This document shows, in pieces, positions 24,576-33,974 of a stretch of DNA of 64,000 nt. The position numbers were made by a program, and so were the translations under genes. Position 1 is the first letter of the stretch; the number at the start of each line of letters is the position of its first letter. The DNA lies in assembly GCF_003254585.1 (NCBI RefSeq), contig NZ_QJGZ01000039.1:62001-126000 (forward strand), given 5' to 3'. The stretch comes from Flavobacterium sharifuzzamanii. Its GTDB lineage: Bacteria; Bacteroidota; Bacteroidia; Flavobacteriales; Flavobacteriaceae. Under the pieces are notes generated by a model. That model was not told the origin of the DNA, ran no database searches, and worked only from the letters and a program-made list of their open reading frames with translations.

Positions 24576-25613
24576 ATGTACAAAAAACTGAACACTGAAC
24601 ACCAAAAAACAATATCTTTGCAAAAAAAAGTTTTGATTACAGCCAACGATATCTTTACCATTTCAAGTCAGAAGCAATTTGAAAAAATAGCACTAAAAGT
24701 GTTTCGTTTTCAACATGAGAACAATAAAGTTTATCGCGATTTCTGTGATTTTTTAAAAGTCAATCCACAGCAGGTAAAATCACTGCAGCAAATTCCTTTT
24801 TTACCCATTCAATTTTTCAAAAGCCACGATGTTGTTTCTAATACAGATCCAGCACAAGTAACTTTTACCAGCAGCGGTACAACCGGAATGATTACCAGCA
24901 GACATTTAGTGACCGATATTTCCCTATATGAGGAAAGTTACCGCAAAGGATTTTCTCAATTTTATGGCAACATAGAAGATTACATTGTTTTAGCCCTTTT
25001 GCCGTCTTATTTAGAACGCGAAGGCTCTTCGTTAATTTATATGGTCGAAGATCTAATAAAACTCTCTAATCAGCCTGAAAGTGGGTTTTATTTGCATAAC
25101 CACGACGACCTTATCAAAAAACTTCTTGAACTAGATAAAGCAGGTCAAAATGTAATCTTAATTGGGGTTACTTATGCTCTGTTAGATTTAATCGAAAAAC
25201 ACCAATTCAATCTTCAAAATACCATTATTATGGAAACTGGAGGAATGAAAGGAAAACGCAAAGAAATGATTAGAGAAGAATTACATGAAATACTTTGCAA
25301 AGGTTTTGGTGTTTCTTCTATTCATTCAGAATACGGCATGACAGAACTTTTAGCACAAGCGTATTCTTTAGGCGAAGGTATTTTTGAATGTCCTTCTTGG
25401 ATGCATATTTTAATTCGTGATCCAGAAGATGCTCTCACTTACGTGAATGATGGAAAAACTGGCGGAATTAATGTGATAGATTTAGCCAATATCAATTCGT
25501 GTTCTTTTATTGCCACGCAAGATTTAGGTAAAAAATATTCCAACAACTCTTTTGAAGTTTTGGGACGTTTTGATAATTCTGATATTCGTGGTTGTAACCT
25601 TATGGTTCTTTAA
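24576..25613 (+). CDS. LuxE/PaaK-family acyl-protein synthetase or acyltransferase
   Basis: A protein of up to 345 residues in the acyl-protein synthetase group (PF04443), adenylate-forming enzymes that activate fatty acids. The phosphate-binding loop TFTSSGTTGMITSRH lies near 108-122. A later HSEYGMTELLAQAYS matches the adenylation core. The start is uncertain. ATG 24576 is the only nearby ATG, but a perfect promoter -7 box (TATCTTTGC, 24612-24620) lies inside that N-terminus. The true start may be the TTG at 24633, giving MITANDIF. No luciferase or reductase genes are nearby, so bioluminescence is not implied; an acyl-transfer role in lipid or pigment metabolism is possible. Confidence 0.8.
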   Translation: MYKKLNTEHQKTISLQKKVLITANDIFTISSQKQFEKIALKVFRFQHENNKVYRDFCDFLKVNPQQVKSLQQIPFLPIQFFKSHDVVSNTDPAQVTFTSSGTTGMITSRHLVTDISLYEESYRKGFSQFYGNIEDYIVLALLPSYLEREGSSLIYMVEDLIKLSNQPESGFYLHNHDDLIKKLLELDKAGQNVILIGVTYALLDLIEKHQFNLQNTIIMETGGMKGKRKEMIREELHEILCKGFGVSSIHSEYGMTELLAQAYSLGEGIFECPSWMHILIRDPEDALTYVNDGKTGGINVIDLANINSCSFIATQDLGKKYSNNSFEVLGRFDNSDIRGCNLMVL

Positions 25614-25615
25614 TA

Positions 25616-25850
25616 TGGTTTAATCGTTGATTTGGTTAATCGGTTAATCGATATTCACCGCATTGTTCAAACGTTCCTACGGAACGTATAATCGCAAATC
25701 AAATTTTGGTTCTACCGACGAAACATTCCTACGGAATGATTTCTTGAAACAAAAAATTCCAATACCTCTTTCGAGATATTGGAATTTATATTTTCAAGAT
25801 CAAGTTTGAACAATCGATTAAACAATTAACCGATTAAACAGTTAAACCAC
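25616..25850. repeat. nested inverted-repeat intergenic block
   Basis: The outer arms GGTTAATCGGTTAATCGAT (about 25634-25652) and AATCGATTAAACAATTAACC (about 25813-25832) are inverted. Inside are two palindromes, ACGTTCCTACGGAACGT (25671-25687) and CATTCCTACGGAATG (25724-25738). The whole interval sits between convergent genes. Confidence 0.65.
25752..25788. terminator. bidirectional terminator between LuxE-like gene and tyrS
   Basis: Stem AAATTCCAATA/TATTGGAATTT with an additional inner CTC/GAG pairing, flanked by A- and T-rich runs. It is suited to both converging transcripts. Confidence 0.7.
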
Positions 25851-27137
25851 TCTAATCACAAAATAATTCTTCTTTCCACTTTGCAATAGCACAAACTGGT
25901 TGTTGATTAAATCATTTGCTGTTAAAACGAAATCTTCTTTTATTTTTTCTCTGTTTACAGAAATTGAGTTTGCTGTTAAAGCTCTTCTCGCTTCTCCGTT
26001 AGATTTAAAGAAACCTGTTTTTTCGTTTAAAACTGTAATAATATCCAATCCGTTTTCTAAATCAGCTTTTGCAATTTCAGCTTGTGGAACTCCGTCAAAA
26101 ACTTCTAAAAAAGTCGCTTCATCCAATTTTTTCAAATCTTCAGCAGTTGAATTTCCAAACAAAATATTCGAAGCCTGAATTGCTTTTTCTAATTCTTCTC
26201 TATTGTGAACAAAAACAGTAATTTCTTCTACCAGTTTCTTTTGTAAAACTCTTAAATGTGGAGCCGTTTTATGCTCTTCAATTAACGCATCGATTGTTTC
26301 TTTATCTAAGAAAGTAAAGATTTTAATGTATTTCTCAGCATCTACATCTGTTGTATTTACCCAAAATTGGTAGAATTTGTAAACAGAAGTTTTATCAGCA
26401 TCTAACCAAACGTTTCCTCCTTCAGATTTACCAAATTTAGATCCGTCAGCTTTTGTAATCAAAGGCGTTGTTAAAGCATAAGCTTTCGCATTCTCACCTC
26501 CCATTCTGCGCACCAATTCTGTTCCTGTGGTAATATTACCCCATTGGTCAGAACCACCCATTTGCAGAATACAGTTGTTGTTTTTATATAAATGATAGAA
26601 ATCATAACCTTGAATTAACTGATATGTAAATTCTGTAAAAGACATACCCTCACCTTCGCCGCTAAATCTCTTTTTCACAGAATCTTTAGCCATCATATAG
26701 TTTACGGTAATTCTTTTTCCAACTTCACGTGCAAAATCGATAAAAGAGAATTCTTTCATCCAATCGTAGTTATTCACCATTACAGGTGCATTTGCTTCGG
26801 TTGAATTAAAATCTAAGAAACGAGACAAAACACTTTTGATTCCAGCTACGTTTTTAGCTAGAGCTTCTTCATCAAGCAAGTTTCTTTCATCAGATTTACC
26901 AGAAGGATCTCCAATCATTCCTGTTGCTCCACCTACTAAAGCGATTGGTCTGTGACCAAAATTCTTTAAGTGAACCAATAAAATGATCTGTACCATGCTT
27001 CCGATGTGCAGTGAATCTGCCGTTGGATCAAAACCGATATAGGCAGTGGTTGCTTCTTTTAGCAATTGTTCTTCCGTTCCAGGCATACTATCATGGTATA
27101 ACCCGCGCCATTTTAATTCTTCAACTAGATTCTTCAT
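25842..27137 (-). CDS. tyrS: tyrosyl-tRNA synthetase
   Basis: Charges tRNA-Tyr with tyrosine in the cytoplasm. It has 431 residues from ATG 27137; the upstream codon at 27158 adds non-conserved residues and lies after the promoter. Class I signatures are the HIGH-type LHIGS at 43-47 and the KMSKS-type KFGKS near residue 231. [12 protein letters not shown] is the tyrosine-pocket region. A C-terminal S4 RNA-binding domain occupies about 360-431. The length is normal for bacterial TyrRS. A good Bacteroidota promoter lies directly upstream. Confidence 0.97.
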   Translation of the reverse strand: MKNLVEELKWRGLYHDSMPGTEEQLLKEATTAYIGFDPTADSLHIGSMVQIILLVHLKNFGHRPIALVGGATGMIGDPSGKSDERNLLDEEALAKNVAGIKSVLSRFLDFNSTEANAPVMVNNYDWMKEFSFIDFAREVGKRITVNYMMAKDSVKKRFSGEGEGMSFTEFTYQLIQGYDFYHLYKNNNCILQMGGSDQWGNITTGTELVRRMGGENAKAYALTTPLITKADGSKFGKSEGGNVWLDADKTSVYKFYQFWVNTTDVDAEKYIKIFTFLDKETIDALIEEHKTAPHLRVLQKKLVEEITVFVHNREELEKAIQASNILFGNSTAEDLKKLDEATFLEVFDGVPQAEIAKADLENGLDIITVLNEKTGFFKSNGEARRALTANSISVNREKIKEDFVLTANDLINNQFVLLQSGKKNYFVIRVV

Positions 27138-27154
27138 TTTTTTAAATAATTTGC

Positions 27155-27187
27155 GCAAATGTAATCAATGTCAATGGTAATGACAAA
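27155..27187 (-). promoter_or_regulatory. tyrS promoter
   Basis: On the minus strand TTTG (27187-27184), 20 bases, then TACATTTGC (27163-27155) match the Bacteroidota -33/-7 consensus. The start codon is 18 bases further on. Confidence 0.7.
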
Positions 27188-27384
27188 AGCAATTTCATTA
27201 TCAACAATAAAAAGCAATTTCAATATAAAATTTAATCATTTAAGCTAAAAACATGACAATGAGATTAATTCGAAAAGCTCACTTTTCTAATACAAAAATC
27301 CAAAGGATAAAAAAATCTATTTACGGAAACACGTAAAAATCTATTTTATTTTTTCTTTAGATTCGCCCACCAAAAACTACCAAA

Positions 27385-28620
27385 ATGAAAAAAACTTTTT
27401 TACTTATTCTTTTTCTTTATTGCACCTTGAGCAATGCGCAAGTTTCTTTTGAAAAAGGGTACTTTATTTCCAACAATGGAATACGAACAGAATGTTTCAT
27501 CCGAAACTTAGACTGGAAAAACAATCCAACCGATTTCAAATACAAATCCCAGATTGGCGACAATGATTACAAAACAGAAACCATTACTAATGTTCAGGAA
27601 TTTGGCATCGACAATACTGTAACTTTCAAAAGAGCCAAAGTAAAAATGGATCGTTCTAGTGACAATTTAGACAAACTATCAGAAACTGGACAACCTGTAT
27701 GGGAAGAAAACACTCTCTTCCTAAGGTTATTAGTTCAGGGAGAAGCAACATTATACTCGTACACAGAAGGAAATCTTATCCGATATTTTTACGAAACCAA
27801 AAGTACTCCATTAGAGCAACTTACATATTTAAAATACATTTTGACAAAAGGAGATAAATCAACTGGAGAATTAAGAGAAAATGATTACTACAAACAGCAA
27901 TTAAATAACAATGTCAGATTAGGCAATACAGCTGACAGTGAGATTACGAATCTAAAATATAAAAAATCTGATCTTACCAGATACTTTTTAAAATACAATA
28001 ATACCGACAACAAAACAAAAAACAGTGTAATATCTAAATCTAGTGAAGGTCATTTTCATTTAAAAATAACACCTGAACTTAGTTTCATCTCAGGATCTAT
28101 GAATGATGGAGACAGTCCATCAATAGATGTAAATTTAGATAGTAATACTAATTTAAAAATAGGTTTGGAAGCAGAATACCTTCTTCCTTTTAATAAAAAC
28201 AAGTGGAGCATCTTTTTAAACCCGGCTTATCAAAAATACGAAACCACCAAGCAATACAGCAGACCAGGTCTTTTTGCGGGATCTCCTTCTATAACTCGCA
28301 GCATAGAAGTTAAATACTCGAGCATACAGGTTCCCATAGGATTACGTTATTATTTTCTTATTAATAATAATTCAAAAGTTTTTATAAATGCTGCTTTCTC
28401 TTTTGATATAAATGGCAAGGCAAGTTTATCCTTTGATAAAAATGCAGAGCTTGAAAGTAAAACGGGATCTAATTTTGCTTTTGGAGTAGGTTACAACTTT
28501 AAAAATAAGTTCAGTGCTGAGATTAGAACAAACACTAAAAAACAGCTATTAACAGATTACAATACTTTTTCTGTTGAATATAATGCAATTGATTTGGTAT
28601 TTGCCTATTCTATCTTCTAA
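27385..28620 (+). CDS. outer-membrane beta-barrel protein of unknown function
   Basis: A 411-residue exported protein with a clean signal peptide (MKKTFLLILFLYCTLSNAQ, 1-19). The N-terminal half (about 20-200) opens with EKGYFISNNGIRTECFIRN, a small family-like module seen in Flavobacteria. The C-terminal half (about 225-411) has amphipathic strands ending in VFAYSIF, as in PorT/OmpA-like eight-stranded barrels. It is a single gene with its own downstream hairpin. The 247-bp region upstream shows no clear gene. Function is unknown. Confidence 0.72.
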   Translation: MKKTFLLILFLYCTLSNAQVSFEKGYFISNNGIRTECFIRNLDWKNNPTDFKYKSQIGDNDYKTETITNVQEFGIDNTVTFKRAKVKMDRSSDNLDKLSETGQPVWEENTLFLRLLVQGEATLYSYTEGNLIRYFYETKSTPLEQLTYLKYILTKGDKSTGELRENDYYKQQLNNNVRLGNTADSEITNLKYKKSDLTRYFLKYNNTDNKTKNSVISKSSEGHFHLKITPELSFISGSMNDGDSPSIDVNLDSNTNLKIGLEAEYLLPFNKNKWSIFLNPAYQKYETTKQYSRPGLFAGSPSITRSIEVKYSSIQVPIGLRYYFLINNNSKVFINAAFSFDINGKASLSFDKNAELESKTGSNFAFGVGYNFKNKFSAEIRTNTKKQLLTDYNTFSVEYNAIDLVFAYSIF

Positions 28621-28648
28621 TACACAACAGAAACTTCACAAAAAACAT

Positions 28649-28684
28649 GAAAGCAAAGGACAAACATTTATCCTTTGCTTTCGT
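28649..28684 (+). terminator. hairpin terminator
   Basis: Perfect 12-bp stem GAAAGCAAAGGA/TCCTTTGCTTTC with a 10-base loop, about 30 bases after the barrel gene. The T-run is short. Confidence 0.65.
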
Positions 28685-28827
28685 GTTTTAAATAATTTGT
28701 GCAAATGCAATCAATATCGATCGCAATGACAAAAAACAAAAAACACTTTGAAACTTTATAAAAAAACCTTTGCAACTTTGTCCCTCTGCAACTTTGCACC
28801 TTCCAACCAAAAACTTATCTTTACAAC

Positions 28828-29829
28828 ATGATATTAGTAACTGGAGGAACTGGTTTAGTAGGCGCACATTTATTGCTTCATTTAATTGAAAATGGAGAAA
28901 ATGTTCGGGCAATTTATAGAACCGAAAAAAATATTCAGAAAACAAAATCGGTTTTTGATTTTTATAAAAAAACAAATTTGTTTGAAAAAATCAATTGGCT
29001 TGAAGCCGATATTTTGGACATACCTTCTCTTGAAACTGCTTTTATTGGCATCACAAAAGTATATCATTCAGCAGCTTTTATTTCTTTTGAACCAAAAGAC
29101 GAAGAAATCCTTAGAAAAACCAATATCGAAGGAACTGCAAATATGGTCAATTTTGCTATTGCCAAAGAAGTAGAAAAATTTTGCTATATCAGTTCGATTG
29201 CCGCTTTAGGAGATATTGCAGCACACGAAACACACATTACCGAAGAAACAGATTGGAATCCTGAAAAACCGCACAGCGATTATGCCATTTCTAAATATGG
29301 TGCCGAAATGGAAGTTTGGCGTGGACACCAAGAAGGCTTAAGTGTTATTATTGTAAATCCAGGTGTAATTCTAGGTCCACCAAAAATGATGGATATTTTT
29401 GACGAAGGCAGCAGCGAAATTTATCGCAAAGTTTCAAAAGGACTTCCTTTCTACACATTAGGAAGCACTGGTTTTATCTCTGTTGATGATGTTGTCAAAA
29501 CAAGTTTTGAGTTGATGAAAAGCGAAATTAAAAACGAACGTTTCACCCTCATCGCTGACAATATTGTTTTCAAAGATCTTTTAGATACTGTTGCTAACGC
29601 TTTAAAAGTAAAAAGACCTCATATTCATGCGACACCTTTTTTAATGAATTTGCTGTGGATTACTGACGGAATATTTTCAACCTTATTTTTCAAAAAAAGA
29701 AGCATTACAAAAGCAACAGCAAAAGCTTCCTACTCAAAAAATCTGTATAGTAACGAAAAAATAAAAACCGCTCTAGGAACGGTTTTTACAGATATTCATC
29801 AATATATTATTAATAGCTCAAAATTATAG
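28828..29829 (+). CDS. NAD-dependent epimerase/dehydratase (extended SDR)
   Basis: A 333-residue cytoplasmic oxidoreductase of the extended short-chain dehydrogenase family. The Rossmann motif TGGTGLVG is at 5-12. The downstream catalytic pair Y152-x-x-x-K156 lies in DYAISKYG, with the serine in CYISSIAALG. The mid-protein VIIVNPGVILGP loop is typical of dihydroflavonol reductase-like or sugar-epimerase-like members. Its 3' end overlaps by 6 bases the convergent DUF4296 gene. The substrate cannot be told. Confidence 0.87.
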   Translation: MILVTGGTGLVGAHLLLHLIENGENVRAIYRTEKNIQKTKSVFDFYKKTNLFEKINWLEADILDIPSLETAFIGITKVYHSAAFISFEPKDEEILRKTNIEGTANMVNFAIAKEVEKFCYISSIAALGDIAAHETHITEETDWNPEKPHSDYAISKYGAEMEVWRGHQEGLSVIIVNPGVILGPPKMMDIFDEGSSEIYRKVSKGLPFYTLGSTGFISVDDVVKTSFELMKSEIKNERFTLIADNIVFKDLLDTVANALKVKRPHIHATPFLMNLLWITDGIFSTLFFKKRSITKATAKASYSKNLYSNEKIKTALGTVFTDIHQYIINSSKL

Positions 29830-30300
29830 TTTTCTTCTATTTCTGTGAGCTTGTTGTATAGAATCAATATTAACTTTTGGAATTGTTTTCTGAACAGAAT
29901 CTTTTGACATTTCTTTCAGTTTCTTTCTCGCTTCCTTCGCTGCTTTTTTCTCATCAATTTTGACTAAAGAATCAGCCGCTCTTTGATTGACTTCAATTCT
30001 TTTATTAACCTGATCAAACATGTCTTTATAACTATCATAATCAGAAGCATAATACATGTTGTTCTGTGCAAATTGAAGACTGTCTACTTTGTATTTTTTA
30101 AAAATAAACCTTTTCGGATCATTATCTATCGAATCCAAAGACAATGGTTTCTGATATCTCATTGCTTCCAAAAGAGACAAATCATACATAATATCAATCA
30201 TTTTATCTTTCTCAATAAGCTTTGCAGGCTGTTTTACCACATCCTTTTTACAGCTGATAGAAAGAAACAAAACCAATATTATTACTATAAAATTCTTCAT
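29824..30300 (-). CDS. DUF4296 lipoprotein
   Basis: A 158-residue predicted lipoprotein with lipobox SISC ending at C17. The DUF4296 domain (about 30-115) has DKMIDIMYDLSLLEAMRYQ and FIFKKYKVDSLQFAQNNMYYASD (split over about 36-90). A charged coiled-coil tail (105-158) is rich in K, E and R. It is the last gene of a three-gene minus-strand run with dihydroorotase (gap 9) and the glycosyltransferase. The order is common in Flavobacteria. Function is unknown; the charged tail suggests a periplasmic partner. Confidence 0.83.
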   Translation of the reverse strand: MKNFIVIILVLFLSISCKKDVVKQPAKLIEKDKMIDIMYDLSLLEAMRYQKPLSLDSIDNDPKRFIFKKYKVDSLQFAQNNMYYASDYDSYKDMFDQVNKRIEVNQRAADSLVKIDEKKAAKEARKKLKEMSKDSVQKTIPKVNIDSIQQAHRNRRKL

Positions 30301-30309
30301 AGTTGCTTT

Positions 30310-31650
30310 TTATCTGTCAAATAATAATCGTTTACCCGCTCTGGTATCTCGTACTTTGAAATTATTGTAAACCAATTCTCCATTTACAAAAGTATGCGTA
30401 ATTCTTGATTTGAAAGTATAACCTTCAAACGGCGACCATCCGCATTTATATAAAATGTTTTCTGGTTTCACGCTCCAAGGCAGGCTTGGATTTATGATTA
30501 CTAAATCGGCGTGGTAACCTTCTTTAATAAATCCTCTTTTTTCAATTTTGAAAAGTTTAGCCGGATTGTGGCACATTTTCTCCACGATTTTCTCCACACT
30601 AATTTTTCCTTGGTGATGTGCTTCAAACATTGCCACAACAGCATGCTGTACCAACGGACCTCCAGAAGGCGCATTTAGATAAGATTGCTGTTTTTCTTCT
30701 TTCGTATGCGGAGCATGATCTGTTGCGATTACGTCAATTCTTCCATCATTCAAAGCTTTCCAAAGTTCAGCACGATCTTCGGCTGTTTTAACAGCAGGAT
30801 TCCATTTTATGAAATTCCCTTTTGTTTTATAATCTTCATCTGTAAACCAAAGATGATGCACACAAACCTCAGCAGTAATTTTTTTCTCTTCTAACGGAAT
30901 TTTATTTGTAAATAATTCCATTTCTTTTGCAGTTGAAAGATGGAAAATATGCAATCTCGCACCTGTTCTTTTTGCTAAAGCCACAGCTTTTGAAGAAGAA
31001 ATATAACAAGCCTCTGCGCTTCTTATTAAATTATGTGCCGTAACTGGAACATCATCTCCATATTGTTCTTTAAAAGCAGCAAGATTATTTTTAATCGTAG
31101 TTTCGTCTTCACAGTGAACTGCAATTAGCATTGGAGTACTTGAGAATATTTTTTCTAAAACAGCTTCATTATCAACCAACATATTTCCTGTCGAAGAACC
31201 CAAGAAAATTTTGATTCCGGCAACATTTTTTGGATTAGTTTTTAAAACTTCTTCCAGATTATCATTTGTTGCTCCCATCATAAACGAATAATTCGCAAAT
31301 GATTTTTTTGAAGCAATTTTATATTTATCTTCTAAAATTTCCTGAGTAACCGCATTCGGAACTGTATTAGGCTGTTCGATAAAAGAAGTAATTCCTCCTG
31401 CAACAGCAGCACGAGATTCCGATTCGATATCTCCTTTGTGAGTCAATCCTGGTTCTCTAAAATGCACTTGATCGTCTATCGCACCAGGCATCAAATAGTT
31501 TCCTTCAGCATCAATTACGATACAATCTGATGTTTTTAATGAAATGCTATCTGCAATTTCAACAATCAGATCGTTTTCAATTAAAACATCACCTTCAAAA
31601 ATTGTCCCTTCGTTTACAATTTTGGCATTTTTTATTAAAATCCTGTTCAT
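30310..31650 (-). CDS. dihydroorotase
   Basis: Interconverts carbamoyl-aspartate and dihydroorotate in pyrimidine synthesis. It has 446 residues, an amidohydrolase-fold protein of the type I group. The metal site opens with DDQVHFREPG (59-68). The usual HxH is QxH here, as in other Bacteroidota members known to me. The carboxylated-lysine candidate is in AGIKIFLGSS. Later ligands lie in AVHCEDE and FHLSTAKE, and the catalytic aspartate in ATDHAPHTKEEK. The allantoinase alternative is less likely given the DDQVHFREPG form. It lies 10 bases after the glycosyltransferase stop. Confidence 0.88.
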   Translation of the reverse strand: MNRILIKNAKIVNEGTIFEGDVLIENDLIVEIADSISLKTSDCIVIDAEGNYLMPGAIDDQVHFREPGLTHKGDIESESRAAVAGGITSFIEQPNTVPNAVTQEILEDKYKIASKKSFANYSFMMGATNDNLEEVLKTNPKNVAGIKIFLGSSTGNMLVDNEAVLEKIFSSTPMLIAVHCEDETTIKNNLAAFKEQYGDDVPVTAHNLIRSAEACYISSSKAVALAKRTGARLHIFHLSTAKEMELFTNKIPLEEKKITAEVCVHHLWFTDEDYKTKGNFIKWNPAVKTAEDRAELWKALNDGRIDVIATDHAPHTKEEKQQSYLNAPSGGPLVQHAVVAMFEAHHQGKISVEKIVEKMCHNPAKLFKIEKRGFIKEGYHADLVIINPSLPWSVKPENILYKCGWSPFEGYTFKSRITHTFVNGELVYNNFKVRDTRAGKRLLFDR

Positions 31651-31660
31651 CTCGGTTGGT

Positions 31661-32386
31661 TTATAATGAATTGACTAATTTTCTTAATCTAAGTGAAATC
31701 ACTCCAAGTATAGCTTCTTTGATAATAGCATTACTCATTTTAGAAACTCCTTTTGTTCTATCTGTAAAAATAATTGGGACTTCTGTAATTTGGAATTTAG
31801 CACAGTATGTTCTGTACTTCATTTCAATTTGAAACGCGTACCCGACAAACTTTATTTTATTTAAATTGATTTTCTCTAGAACTTCTCTTTTGTAACAAAC
31901 AAAACCTGCAGTGGCATCATGAATTTTCATTCCGGTGATAAATTTCACATAAACAGAAGCAAAATAAGACATCAGAACTCGGCTAAGAGGCCAGTTTACA
32001 ACATTCACCCCTTTCACATAACGAGATCCAATTGCAAGGTCTGCTCCGCCAAAATGACAAGCATCGTATAATTTTTCTAAATCATTTGGGTTATGCGAAA
32101 AATCGGCATCCATCTCAAAAATAAATTGATAGTCGCGTTCCAAAGCCCATTTAAAGCCGTGAACATAAGCTGTCCCTAAACCTGATTTTTTAGTTCTCTG
32201 CTCTAAAAACAGTTTTCCTGGATATTCTTCCTGCAATGCAATTACTTTTTTTGCAGTATGATCAGGAGAATTATCATCAATAATCAGCAGATGAAAAGAT
32301 TTATGTTGTGAAAGTACAGCTCTAACTATACTTTCTATGTTTTCAATTTCGTTATAAGTGGGAATTATGACAATGCTATCATTCAT
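31661..32386 (-). CDS. polyprenol-phosphate glycosyltransferase (DPM1-like, GT2)
   Basis: A 241-residue GT2 enzyme that transfers a sugar, typically mannose, from a nucleotide donor to a polyprenol phosphate at the cytoplasmic membrane face. It begins IVIIPTYNEIENIE (5-18). The nucleotide-binding DDNSPDHT is near 37-44, and the DxD-type metal site EMDADFSHNP near 92-101. There is no C-terminal membrane domain, as in short DPM1-like forms. It is first in a tight operon with dihydroorotase. Sugar identity is inferred from family only. Confidence 0.87.
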   Translation of the reverse strand: MNDSIVIIPTYNEIENIESIVRAVLSQHKSFHLLIIDDNSPDHTAKKVIALQEEYPGKLFLEQRTKKSGLGTAYVHGFKWALERDYQFIFEMDADFSHNPNDLEKLYDACHFGGADLAIGSRYVKGVNVVNWPLSRVLMSYFASVYVKFITGMKIHDATAGFVCYKREVLEKINLNKIKFVGYAFQIEMKYRTYCAKFQITEVPIIFTDRTKGVSKMSNAIIKEAILGVISLRLRKLVNSL

Positions 32387-32493
32387 TTTTTTCTCGGTAA
32401 TTTCACCGCAAAAGTAAACTTTTTATAGCATTTGATTCATAATAAATATATAATAAAAGTATTGCATCAAAAAATTACTAATTTTGTAACGCT

Positions 32494-33186
32494 ATGATTG
32501 AACAATTACACCCTAGAATTCTTGAAAACAAAGACTGGGCAACACTTTTATTTGTGCTGACCTTTGCTGTTGTTGCCATGACAAAATCGGCTTATGAAAC
32601 AAGATTTAGTGAGTTTAGTAAACTTATTTTTTCTGACAAATACGCCAAAATTTATCGAGACAATAGTCACATGAAAAACAGCTTTACAGTTGGTTTATTT
32701 TTTGTGCAGATTGTATCGTTTGCCTTTTTTATTCTGCTAACGATGCATATTTTTTCATTAGACCAAAAAACCGGAACCTATAGTATTCTAAAAACCGACT
32801 GGCTTTTATTTATCCGAATTGCAACTTTTCTGCTTTATTTCATTTTAGGAAAATATTTGATTGAGAAAATTGTAGCAGCTTCTTTCAATATTGATGAATT
32901 TGTAGAGCTTTTTAACTTACAAAAAGTAACCTACAGAACGTATATAGGTGTTTTAATCCTACCTATCAATGCCATTTTGTTCTATTATAACAATATTCCG
33001 CAAATTATACCACTAGCAATTATAGGCATTTCGCTGTGTATTAGCGTATACTCTTACTTTATTTCAATTAAAACGTATCAAAACGTAATTATCGGTAAGT
33101 TATTTTATTTTATTTTGTATCTTTGCGCTCTTGAAATAGCCCCTTATTATTTTCTCTATTATTGGATAACAAAAGGGAGTGCTTAG
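32494..33186 (+). CDS. DUF4271 membrane protein
   Basis: A 230-residue integral membrane protein with about six predicted spans. The opening (residues 1-25, with ENKDWATLLFVLTF) is characteristic of DUF4271. A -7-like TAATTTTG at 32479-32486 lies only 7 bases before the ATG, so the leader must be very short. It is followed after 14 bases by the hemD-like gene, a pairing repeated across Flavobacteria. The biochemical role is unknown. It may be linked to tetrapyrrole metabolism or to the membrane through its partner gene. Confidence 0.82.
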   Translation: MIEQLHPRILENKDWATLLFVLTFAVVAMTKSAYETRFSEFSKLIFSDKYAKIYRDNSHMKNSFTVGLFFVQIVSFAFFILLTMHIFSLDQKTGTYSILKTDWLLFIRIATFLLYFILGKYLIEKIVAASFNIDEFVELFNLQKVTYRTYIGVLILPINAILFYYNNIPQIIPLAIIGISLCISVYSYFISIKTYQNVIIGKLFYFILYLCALEIAPYYFLYYWITKGSA

Positions 33187-33200
33187 AAAATATTTATAAT

Positions 33201-33950
33201 ATGAAAGTGAAAACAATTTTGGTGTCACAGCCTGAACCTAAAGTGGAGAATTCTCCTTACTTTGAGCTCCAACAAAAACACAAAATAAAAATTGATTTCA
33301 GACCATTTATTCATGTAGAAGGGGTTAGCGCAAAAGAGATTCGATTACAAAAAATCGATCTTAATCATTACACTGCGATCATTTTAACAAGTAGAAATGC
33401 TGTAGATCATTTTTTTAGAGTGGCTGATGAAATGCGTTACAAAGTTCCTGAAGGGTTGAAGTATTTTTGTCAATCTGAGGCTGTTGCGTTTTACCTTCAA
33501 AAGTATGTTGTGTACAGAAAACGTAAAATTTACGTTGGAGCAAAAGATTTTGCAGATTTATCTCCGTTAATTAAGAAGTACAAAGACGAGAAGTTTTTAC
33601 TTCCTGCATCTGACCAATTAAATGCAGATGCTCCTGTTACATTAAACGGTTTAAAAGTAGATTGGGCACAAGCAATTTTCTACAGAACTGTAATGAGTGA
33701 TTTATCTGATTTAGCAGATGTTTATTATGATGTCTTAGCTTTTTTCAGTCCGACAGGAATTAAATCATTGTTTAAAAATTTCCCAGATTTTAAACAAAAC
33801 GACACCAGAATCGCCGTATTCGGAAGCACAACTCAGAAAGAAGCTTTAGATCATGGTTTAAGAATTGACATTCTTGCTCCAACTCCTGAAACACCTTCTA
33901 TGACAATGGCTCTAGAAAAATACGTTGCAGAAGCAAACAAAGGGAAATAA
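33201..33950 (+). CDS. hemD: uroporphyrinogen-III synthase
   Basis: Closes and inverts ring D of hydroxymethylbilane in heme synthesis. It has 249 residues from ATG 33201; the longer reading from 33162 would overlap the previous gene. Features are ILVSQPEPKVENSPYFELQ at the N-terminus, the mid LTSRNAVDHFF, and the C-terminal LAFFSPTGIKSLF with VFGSTTQKEALDHGLRIDILA, which is the HemD-fold pattern. It ends before a repeat-filled gap. Bacteroidota HemD proteins are divergent, so the family call is strong but enzymatic activity is inferred. Confidence 0.83.
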   Translation: MKVKTILVSQPEPKVENSPYFELQQKHKIKIDFRPFIHVEGVSAKEIRLQKIDLNHYTAIILTSRNAVDHFFRVADEMRYKVPEGLKYFCQSEAVAFYLQKYVVYRKRKIYVGAKDFADLSPLIKKYKDEKFLLPASDQLNADAPVTLNGLKVDWAQAIFYRTVMSDLSDLADVYYDVLAFFSPTGIKSLFKNFPDFKQNDTRIAVFGSTTQKEALDHGLRIDILAPTPETPSMTMALEKYVAEANKGK

Positions 33951-33974
33951 TCCTTTATAAAATATACAATTTTT

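Noticed and set aside
24576..25613. Bioluminescence (lux) locus
   Set aside because: A LuxE-like protein occurs alone, without luciferase or LuxC/LuxD genes; non-luminous relatives of LuxE are common in Bacteroidota.
27253..27336. 27-codon basic frame upstream of the 411-residue barrel gene
   Set aside because: No promoter box, terminator or recognised pattern; many such frames occur by chance in AT-rich gaps.
28882..29173. Overlapping frames within the epimerase gene
   Set aside because: Shadows of a gene with clear Rossmann and YxxxK motifs.
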